Source of the DNA: Candidatus Sodaliphilus fimicaballi
GTDB lineage: Bacteria > Bacteroidota > Bacteroidia > Bacteroidales > Muribaculaceae
DNA length: 5,848 nucleotides
NCBI GenBank assembly: GCA_018065165.1
Contig: JAGHTV010000274.1
Location: 1 to 5,848, forward strand
Direction: 5' to 3'
Shown here in pieces: positions 1 through 5,600 of this stretch (position 1 is its first letter; every line of letters begins with the position of its first letter). A model generated the notes under the pieces. That model was not told where the DNA came from and made no database searches. It saw nothing but the letters and a program-made list of their open reading frames with translations. The translations under genes and the position numbers were made by a program.

Positions 1-288
1 TATAGAGCCGTGACAAGCTATCTCAATCACATCCTCGCCGGTAAATGAGCGTGGGTTGCGGAAGAGGGTCACAACTACCTCGTCGAGCACATTGCCCTGC
101 GTGTCGACGATGCGACCCAGGTGCACTGTATGACTCTCACACTGGTTAAGGTCCTTGCCCTGCCAGCGCGACTGGACTATCTCAAATGCACGGCTGCCGC
201 TCACGCGCACAACGGCGATGCCTCCCATGCCCTGTGGGGTAGAGATGGCACATATAGTGTCTTGATTAAGTGGGTCTAGGTTGATCAT
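1..288 (-). CDS. mnmE: tRNA uridine-5-carboxymethylaminomethyl(34) synthesis GTPase MnmE, N-terminal part (cut by window edge)
   Basis: The 96 readable codons encode the start of MnmE (TrmE). With MnmG this cytosolic GTPase makes the cmnm5 modification at wobble uridine 34 of certain tRNAs. What is seen: an N-terminus with NQDTICAIS (residues 8-16), GGIAVVRVSG (22-31), and LDEVVVTLFRNPRSFTGEDV (68-87), ending in IEIACHGSI. These are the hallmarks of the folate-binding, dimerising MnmE N-terminal domain. The G domain and the C-terminal catalytic Cys motif, roughly 360 further residues in the family, lie beyond the left edge. The start at 288 is chosen because it is the only ATG near the conserved DTICAI block. 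It overlaps the TGA of the upstream nuclease gene as ATGA (288-285), implying translational coupling. No separate promoter is visible, so it is probably co-transcribed with the nuclease. Family assignment is confident; the exact start is fairly sure. Confidence 0.95.
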   Translation of the reverse strand, partial: MINLDPLNQDTICAISTPQGMGGIAVVRVSGSRAFEIVQSRWQGKDLNQCESHTVHLGRIVDTQGNVLDEVVVTLFRNPRSFTGEDVIEIACHGSI

Positions 289-1175
289 CGGCGTGGTGTG
301 TATTGAGGCCATTGTTTGATGTTTTGCTTGCTCTCGATGCTCTGCTCCAAGTCGTCGGGCAGTGAGGCGAGGAAGTCAATGCCGGTGAGGCGTTCAACCT
401 CGTCGATGGTAGTGGCATAGTTGGTCCATGACTTCTCCAGGTCGCGGTTTTCCATCACAAACGCGATGGCACGCTTGCTAAGCGGCGCATAGACGACCTT
501 GAAGAACTTCTCGGGAACAGAGATGTTGCGGTTCTTGCCGGTCTTCTTCATGTTGCCACTTAACACGGGGCCAGTGAAGATTACCAGACGGTCGTTCTTG
601 CGTCCCCAGTTGTGGATTGCCTCCTCCATGTGTCGCCACGCGCCGTCATTGAGCGCGTGCAGTTGCGGGCACATGTTGGTCATGTAGAAGCATTGACGCA
701 TAGCGGTCTTGTCCCATCGCATGTCCATAGCAGGAGCCATGTGGCCACGGTCATAACCCGTGTTCTTGTACTCCCACCAGTCGGGACACGACTTCACCTT
801 CTCGTCCTTGTTAAACTCGTAGTTCTCACGCTTCTCGGCATCGGGGGCGTTGGCCATCGATACTTGGGTATTAGTCAGCTCATATACAACGCAGTTGGGG
901 ATGCGGTGACGTGTGTTGAAGTAAACGGTCATGTAGTCATACTTCACCGTCTGGTTGTCGGTGCTAGCGGGCAGTGCCACATTGAGCAGCGACGCGTCGC
1001 CTGTCGACTGGTAGTTGCCAGTGAAAGAGTCGGGCTGAGTTTCCACGGTTTCCGCACTTTCCACTGTTGTGCTCAAGTTTCCGCTGTTTCCACTGTTTCC
1101 ACTGTTTCCACTGTTTCCAGTGCAAGCTGTGAGCGTGAGTCCCGTAAGGATATATAGGAATAACTTCTTCATCAT
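285..1175 (-). CDS. DNA/RNA non-specific endonuclease, predicted lipoprotein (NucA/Serratia-nuclease family)
   Basis: A 296-residue predicted exported nuclease that would cut DNA and RNA using a divalent metal. The N-terminus is a lipoprotein signal peptide with lipobox LTAC (Cys18). It is followed by a GNS-repeat linker (residues 20-33) and a Ser/Thr/Glu-rich spacer to about residue 60. The Endonuclease_NS domain runs from about 75 to 275. Its DRGH motif is at 142-145, with His145 the expected general base and Arg143 the usual partner. A second block has Asn167, Asn176 (expected metal ligand) and Glu184 in the spacing known from the Serratia nuclease, so it should be active. Four cysteines (95, 130, 162, 169) could form disulfides in the periplasm. 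Two adjacent ATGs begin the gene (1175 and 1172); the first is used here. A TATCTTTG promoter element lies just upstream. The stop overlaps the mnmE start. Likely role is nucleic-acid scavenging or degradation at the envelope (inference); which membrane and face it occupies is unknown. Confidence 0.93.
   Translation of the reverse strand: MMKKLFLYILTGLTLTACTGNSGNSGNSGNSGNLSTTVESAETVETQPDSFTGNYQSTGDASLLNVALPASTDNQTVKYDYMTVYFNTRHRIPNCVVYELTNTQVSMANAPDAEKRENYEFNKDEKVKSCPDWWEYKNTGYDRGHMAPAMDMRWDKTAMRQCFYMTNMCPQLHALNDGAWRHMEEAIHNWGRKNDRLVIFTGPVLSGNMKKTGKNRNISVPEKFFKVVYAPLSKRAIAFVMENRDLEKSWTNYATTIDEVERLTGIDFLASLPDDLEQSIESKQNIKQWPQYTPRR
1077..1121 (-). repeat. 9-bp minisatellite encoding Gly-Asn-Ser in the lipoprotein linker
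   Basis: Read on the plus strand, the unit GTTTCCACT recurs in direct tandem at 1086, 1095 and 1104. A variant copy (GTTTCCGCT) lies at 1077 and a partial one at 1113. On the coding strand each unit is GGA AAC AGT, giving GNS repeats immediately after the lipidated Cys18. Because 9 is a multiple of 3, gain or loss of units changes linker length without breaking the frame. More degenerate TTTCC-containing sequence continues toward 1040. Confidence 0.9.
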
Positions 1176-1196
1176 GTTATTTAATTAAAGTGATTG

Positions 1197-1204
1197 CAAA
1201 GATA
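1197..1204 (-). promoter_or_regulatory. Putative -7 promoter element for the nuclease-mnmE unit
   Basis: On the minus strand this reads TATCTTTG, matching the Bacteroidetes sigma-factor -7 consensus TAnnTTTG. Transcription would begin near 1190, leaving a leader of roughly 14 bases before the ATG at 1175. No good TTTG -33 element is found at the normal 19-21 bp spacing; a CTTG lies about 25 bp away. The assignment therefore rests on the -7 box and position alone. Confidence 0.5.
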
Positions 1205-1280
1205 ATGCTTTTTTGACGAATAATTGAGTCAAGGCATAAACTTTTCGACTTTGCTTTTATGTAATTGCGTGTGGATTGTT

Positions 1281-1311
1281 TTTGGAATTGTGGAATTTTT
1301 ATTTACCTTTG
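1281..1311 (+). promoter_or_regulatory. Bacteroidetes-type promoter for the metallo-hydrolase gene
   Basis: TTTG at 1281-1284 (-33 box) and TACCTTTG at 1304-1311 (-7 box, consensus TAnnTTTG) are separated by 19 bp, the usual spacing. Transcription would begin near 1318, giving a leader of about 32 bases before the ATG at 1350. The leader is A/T-rich and has no clear Shine-Dalgarno, as is usual in this phylum. It diverges from the nuclease promoter. Confidence 0.75.
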
Positions 1312-1349
1312 CATTGTTATACGCTAATAATTATACAGTTTGCAAAATA

Positions 1350-2078
1350 ATGAAAAAGACCTTTTTACTTGTTACTCTTATGATTACTACACTGTTCAGC
1401 TGTGCTCATGCCGAGGATGTCTTTACCACTCCGAGTGGAAAGAACGTAGAGTTCGTGGCCATAAAGCATTCAAGCATAAGAATAGTTTACGACGGCAAGG
1501 AGATTGCCATTGATCCCGTAACCAAGCTGCCTCCTGTTACCGACTTCTCGACCTTCCCCAAGGCCGACTACATCTTTGTAACTCACGAGCACTTTGATCA
1601 TTGCGACTCGGTTGCTGTGGAACAACTTAGCAAAGAAGGAACCGTAGTCATTGCCAATGCCAATTCTGCAAAAATATTAGGCAAAGGCGAGGTAATGCAT
1701 AATGGAGACAAGAAAGAGTTGGCTCCCGACATTACCGTAGAAGCCGTACCAGCTTACAATATCACCCAAGGCAAGACACAGTTCCACCCCAAGGGCCGTG
1801 ACAATGGTTATATCATCACCCTCGACGGATTCCGTATCTACATTGCCGGTGATACTGAGGACATCCCTGAACTTGCCGATGTTAATGATATAGAAGTGGC
1901 TTTCTTACCTTGCAACCAGCCATTTACGATGCTGCCTAAGCAACTTGCCAAGGCTGCATCAGTTGTTAAGCCTAAGGTGCTGTTCCCTTATCATCTGGGC
2001 GACACTAACCTTGATGAGGTTGAAGCGCAACTGAAAGGACTTGACATGGATGTGCGCATCCTTAAGAACTATAAATAA
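1350..2078 (+). CDS. Exported metallo-beta-lactamase-fold hydrolase (UlaG/UPF0173-like)
   Basis: A 242-residue protein of the metallo-beta-lactamase superfamily, in the branch of small MBL-fold metal-dependent hydrolases whose substrates are mostly unknown. Visible motifs are the N-terminal His40 in AIKHSSIRI, the metal-binding HEHFDH (residues 79-84, the HxHxDH signature), HPKGRDNGYI (146-155), AGDTED (166-171, metal-bridging Asp168) and the C-terminal PYHLGD (His215). All expected metal ligands are present, so it should be catalytically competent. Residues 1-22 form a signal peptide. An AHA site (19-21) before Glu22 suits signal peptidase I, but LFSC (15-18) could act as a non-ideal lipobox. 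Either way the product is exported. The frame is open upstream to 1224, but this start is chosen because it begins the signal peptide and lies downstream of the promoter at 1281-1311. The gene stands alone between its promoter and the terminator near 2347. Family is sure; the reaction is unknown. Confidence 0.9.
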   Translation: MKKTFLLVTLMITTLFSCAHAEDVFTTPSGKNVEFVAIKHSSIRIVYDGKEIAIDPVTKLPPVTDFSTFPKADYIFVTHEHFDHCDSVAVEQLSKEGTVVIANANSAKILGKGEVMHNGDKKELAPDITVEAVPAYNITQGKTQFHPKGRDNGYIITLDGFRIYIAGDTEDIPELADVNDIEVAFLPCNQPFTMLPKQLAKAASVVKPKVLFPYHLGDTNLDEVEAQLKGLDMDVRILKNYK

Positions 2079-2079
2079 A

Positions 2080-2181
2080 ATACAATTAGTATCGCAGGTC
2101 GACCTCGACCAGTATGACATGGTCATAAACAGACTGGCTGAGGAGATGTCCAAGATGTGGGTTAATGGCCTCTCGCCTTGA
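2080..2181 (+). pseudogene. Possible 3' remnant of an unidentified gene
   Basis: Directly after the hydrolase stop, one frame reads as a plausible protein C-terminus. It includes VDLDQYDMVINRLAEEM (2098-2148), ending MWVNGLSP and TGA at 2179-2181. Residue composition and the C/G-ending codons (GTC, GAC, CTC, CAG) look like real coding sequence and unlike the A/T-rich DNA on either side. There is no convincing start: the only useful ATG (2119) would give a 20-residue peptide without a visible ribosome-binding site. I do not recognise the family. It could be a fragment left by deletion or rearrangement, or chance. Confidence 0.28.
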
Positions 2182-2185
2182 AATG

Positions 2186-2301
2186 TCGGTTCTTCGGGTT
2201 TTCGAAACATCGATATTTCGAATCTTCGATATCTCGATATTTCGATAATTCGATATTTCGAGGATTCGAGTCTTCGATTTTTCGACTAATCGAGTAGGCG
2301 A
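2186..2301. repeat. Octanucleotide-periodic TCGA array (fifteen CG steps, exact 8-bp period)
   Basis: CG dinucleotides fall at 2187, 2195, 2203, 2211, 2219, 2227, 2235, 2243, 2251, 2259, 2267, 2275, 2283, 2291 and 2299. Every interval is exactly 8 bp and there is no other CG inside the block. Fourteen of fifteen are preceded by T, thirteen are followed by A, and twelve consecutive units (2203-2291) carry the palindrome TCGA. The filler is variable and A/T-rich, for example TATTT (three times), AACAT, ATCTT, TATCT, TAATT, GGATT and CTAAT. The period is not a multiple of three and the array lies between a finished gene and a terminator, so it is not obviously coding. Function unknown; the core is much better kept than the filler. 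Confidence 0.92.
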
Positions 2302-2346
2302 TTTTTTAAAAAGATTTGCTACAATAAGTCACTTAAACGATATTTT

Positions 2347-2381
2347 ATGGCGCTGGCAACTGCTAGCGCTATTTTCGTTTT
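2347..2381 (+). terminator. Intrinsic terminator downstream of the metallo-hydrolase gene
   Basis: Positions 2347-2357 pair with 2362-2372 in an uninterrupted 11-bp stem with two G-U pairs, closing a four-base loop (AACT). This is followed by a T-rich run (TTTCGTTTT, 2373-2381). Flanking ACGA (2337-2340) and TCGT (2375-2378) could extend pairing and let it work on the opposite strand. It sits about 270 bp past the hydrolase stop and ahead of the susC promoter, so it would insulate the two units. An alternative hairpin that competes with it is described in the findings. Confidence 0.7.
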
Positions 2382-2405
2382 AGCAATGCGCTAGAAGGGA
2401 ACGGC

Positions 2406-2468
2406 AATGTTAATAAACATTAAAATGCATTTGTTAGACCAAATGTTAATTTGTCGCATTTTGTTAAC
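2406..2468. promoter_or_regulatory. AT-rich repeated palindromes upstream of the susC promoter (possible operator region)
   Basis: A perfect inverted repeat AATGTT-AATA-AACATT occupies 2406-2421. A second, CAAAT-GTTA-ATTTG, occupies 2440-2453, and a GTTAAC palindrome lies at 2463-2468. The 9-mer AATGTTAAT occurs in the same orientation at 2406 and 2442, 36 bp apart. The block ends about 60 bp upstream of the susC -33 box, a reasonable position for activator or repressor binding. No bound protein can be inferred from the sequence. Confidence 0.35.
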
Positions 2469-2527
2469 TTAATTATATTAAAAGTGCACTATTTGTGAAA
2501 AAAACTAGCATTTTTCTTGTTGAAAAT

Positions 2528-2559
2528 GTTGCCCATTTAAGATATTTTTACTTTCTTTG
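2528..2559 (+). promoter_or_regulatory. Putative promoter of the susC-like gene
   Basis: GTTG at 2528-2531 (near-match to the TTTG -33 box) and TTTCTTTG at 2552-2559 (one mismatch to TAnnTTTG) are spaced 20 bp apart. Transcription would begin near 2566, just before the structured leader, leaving about 115 untranslated bases before the ATG at 2680. Confidence 0.55.
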
Positions 2560-2565
2560 CAGTAT

Positions 2566-2630
2566 GTATCATAGTAACGCGCTTGCGCGTAGGTGCACAA
2601 GTGCGCTCATGTAAAAGCAAAGTATGATAT
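2566..2630 (+). ncRNA. Structured 5' leader of the susC-like mRNA (three-stem element, function unknown)
   Basis: An outer 7-bp stem pairs TATCATA (2567-2573) with TATGATA (2623-2629). It encloses hairpin P2, ACGCG-CTTG-CGCGT (2577-2590), and hairpin P3, GTGCA-CAAG-TGCGC (2593-2606, one G-U pair). The loops CUUG and CAAG are exact complements. The same bases can instead form one longer hairpin (2578-2585 with 2598-2605). The element starts right at the predicted transcription start and ends about 50 bases before the start codon. It has no T-run after it, so it is not a plain terminator. It does not show the conserved boxes of a cobalamin riboswitch. It might be a cis-regulatory RNA, an mRNA-stability element, or, read as DNA, paired operator palindromes. 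Confidence 0.45.
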
Positions 2631-2679
2631 TAATTAACTTAATTATAAACAATTAACCAATTTTTTCACAAAAAACCAA

Positions 2680-5600
2680 ATGCGTATGAAAAAGCAATTT
2701 GTTTTGTTAGTTGCTATGGCTATCGCTTGTGGAGCTCCCGCTAGTTTCTCAACAACTAGCACTGGTTTCACTGCAGTTGCTCAAAGTAACAATGGAAAAG
2801 TATCCGGCGTCATCAAGGATGACAAGGGTGAGCCCCTGATTGGAGCTTCGGTAAAGGTTAAAGGTACCAACCGTGGTACAGTAACTGACCTCGATGGCTT
2901 CTATTCAATCCAAGCTCCTGCCAATGCTACATTGGAAGTAAGCTATGTAGGTTACAAAACAATCACCGTTCCCGCTTCTAAGGGTGGTGAAATCGTTTTG
3001 TCATCTTCAGCAACTCTCGACGAGGTTGTCATCACAGCTGAGTTCGGTATGAAGCGTGTCGCTCGTGCCGTAGGTTCTTCAGTTCAAAACGTGAAGGCTA
3101 CTGACATCGCTGAGTCAGGTCGTACCGACTTCATCACTGCCCTCCAGGGTCGTGTATCTGGTATGACAGTTACTAGCACAAGTGGTGCTCCTGGTGCATC
3201 AACTCAGGTTATCCTGCGTAGTGCAACATCACTCTCTGGTAACAACCAACCTCTCTACGTTATTGATGGTATCCCCATGAATAACACAACTTTCAATGGT
3301 ACCAACTCTTTCGCTAATGGCGATAGCTCTGGTAGCTCTGTTCGTGACGGTGACTTCGCTTCTCGTGGTAACGATATCAACCCCGAGGACATCGAGTCAA
3401 TGACAGTCCTCAAGGGTGCTGCTGCTGCCGCTCTTTACGGTTCAGATGCATCTAACGGTGCTATCATCATCACCACTAAGAAGGGTACAAATGGCGCTGC
3501 TAAGGTTACTTACAGCAACCAGTTGTCTTTCCAAAAGGCTTACGGCTGGCCCGAGATCCAGCACAAGTATGCTAATGGTGCTTATGGTGCAACAAACTAC
3601 TACTACACTTCAGCTTGGGGTGGTCCTTTCACAGGTGAGTATGAGACTTACGATAACGTAAAGGCTATCCTCCAAACAGGTTTCCTCCAGAAGCACAACA
3701 TCAGTGTTCAGGCTGGTAACGACAAGATGAGTGTACGTGCAAGTGCTTCTTTCATCGACCAAGACGGTGTTATCAAGACTACTAACCTCAACCGTAAGAA
3801 CCTCTCAGTTGCTGGTAAGGGTCAAATCACTAAGTGGTTGGCATTCGACGCTTCAATGCAATACGTTCACCTTACTAATGATAAGGTTGACCGTTACACT
3901 GCTGGTCCTCTCTATCGTGCTTACTTGTGGCCCCACGTTGATAACATGGCTAACTGGCTGCACGAGGATGGCATCCACATGCGTTATCCCGAGCACTACA
4001 CCGATACTGACCTCTTGAACCCCTTATATAAAATGTATAAGGGCCTCAACAAGGACCAAACAGATCGTTTCATCAGTGCGATGAACTTCAACATTACTCC
4101 GTTTGAGGGTGCTTACATCCGCGGCCAGTTTGGTTGGGACGTTTCAACTTCTCAATATGAGTATGGTAACCACCCCTTCTATGCAGGTACTAACCTCGCA
4201 GTTACTAAGGGCGGTAGCTACAGCATCTCTAAGTACAACACAAGCGACCCCACAGTCAATGTACTCGTTGGTTACAACAACACATTCGACAAGGTTCACA
4301 CTATCGGTGCTCAACTCGGTTTCCACAGCGTTGAGAACGGTGTGACTTCACTCGCTTCTTCAGGTTCTGACTTCCAGCTCCTCGACTTCTACTCAATCAA
4401 CAACTGTAATCCTTCAACTGTTGTTTCTAAGAAGAAGAACACTAAGCGCCGCGTAATCGGTCTTTCTGGTCAATTCGAGTACGGTTACAACAACATGGCA
4501 TTTGCTACATTCCGTTTCCGTGAGGATAAGTCATCTACACTTCCTAAGGACAACAACACTTACTTCTATCCCGCAGTTGAGCTTTCTTGGGTTCTCACTG
4601 AGCTCAAGGGTCTCAAGGATCTTGACGCACTCAACTACTTCAAGCTGCGTGGTTCATGGGCTAAGGTAGGTAAGGACGCTCCCGCTCTCTCTATCGATCC
4701 CGAGCTCGAGGCAACTGGTCTTACTGGTGGTGGTTACAAGTATGGCTTCACAGGTCCTAACAAGGCCCTCAAGCCTGAGATGAATACATCTTGGGAGGTT
4801 GGTTTCGAGGCACGCGCTTGGAACAACCGCTTGAACGCTGACTTCACTTACTTCAAGACTAAGTGTGAAGACCAGATCGTAACTGGTTTCCGTATGTCTT
4901 ATGCAACTGGTTTCGTGTTGAACAACATGAACGTTGGTTCATTTACTACTAACGGTTGGGAGGCTCACATCGACGCTGACCTCGTTAAGGCTGGTGACTT
5001 CACTTGGAACCTCGGTTTCAACGCATCACACACTACTTCTAAGGTAGTTTATCTGCCCGAGAACCTCTCTGAGTACTACAATGCTTACACTTGGAACTCA
5101 GGTAACATCCGTAACGGTATCATGCTTGGCCAGCCCATTACTACTGTAACTGGTCGCGCATTCCAACGCAACGACAAGGGTGAAATCCTTATCAGCCCCA
5201 CAACTGGTATGCCTATCGTTGACGCTAACTGGACAGTTCTTGGCGACCGTGAGCCCGACCTCCGCTTCGGTATCACAACTGCTCTCTCTTACAAGGACTT
5301 CCGCCTGAGCGCTATGTTCAGCGGCCGTCTTGGCGCTACAATGGTTAACGGTACAGCTCGTGAAATGATGAACCGCGGTCTTAGCGAGTATTCAGTTAAG
5401 TTCCGTGAGCACGCTGAGAGCTTCGTATTCAATGGCGTTCTCCAAGATGGTAACCAGAACCCCAAGTATGACGATAATGGTGTTGAAATCCCCGGATCTT
5501 ACCATCCCACTTACAACACAATCGCTATCCAAACTACAACTGGTTCAGCTTCAACTTGGGTTGACGACTATGATGAACTCTGGGTACAGAAGGGTATCAA

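Larger units (their letters stand above)
2464..2647. repeat. 14-bp direct repeat pair flanking the susC promoter
   Basis: TTAACTTAATTATA occurs at 2464-2477 and again at 2634-2647, 170 bp apart, one copy upstream of the promoter and one in the leader. The second copy is embedded in a 7-bp inverted repeat around one base (2631-2645). The words are A/T-only apart from one C, so chance is a realistic explanation. Confidence 0.5.

Noticed and set aside
612..1157. Plus-strand 181-residue open frame opposite the nuclease
   Set aside because: It is antisense to a gene with complete catalytic motifs. Its composition (Val/His-rich, with TVS repeats from the minisatellite) fits a shadow frame.
1224..1349. 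Upstream extension of the metallo-hydrolase frame to an ATG at 1224
   Set aside because: The extension contains the well-spaced promoter at 1281-1311, and it would place a second hydrophobic segment ahead of a complete signal peptide beginning at 1350.
1959..2210. Minus-strand 83-residue open frame over the end of the metallo-hydrolase
   Set aside because: It overlaps the conserved C-terminus of a sure gene, resembles no family known to me, and has no promoter or ribosome-binding site.
2166..2297. Open frame through the TCGA array, reading S/R/Y/F/E-rich peptide repeats and ending at TAG 2295-2297
   Set aside because: There is no ATG start, and the repetitiveness simply follows from an 8-bp period (24 bp = 8 codons). 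The 8-bp register is kept rather than codon sense.
2186..2301. CRISPR array
   Set aside because: The repeated core is only 3-4 bases and the filler 4-5 bases, far too short for CRISPR repeats and spacers, and no cas gene is near.
2560..2680. Cobalamin riboswitch ahead of a TonB-dependent transporter
   Set aside because: No B12-box-like conserved sequence is present, the element is too short, and the protein is SusC-type rather than BtuB-type.
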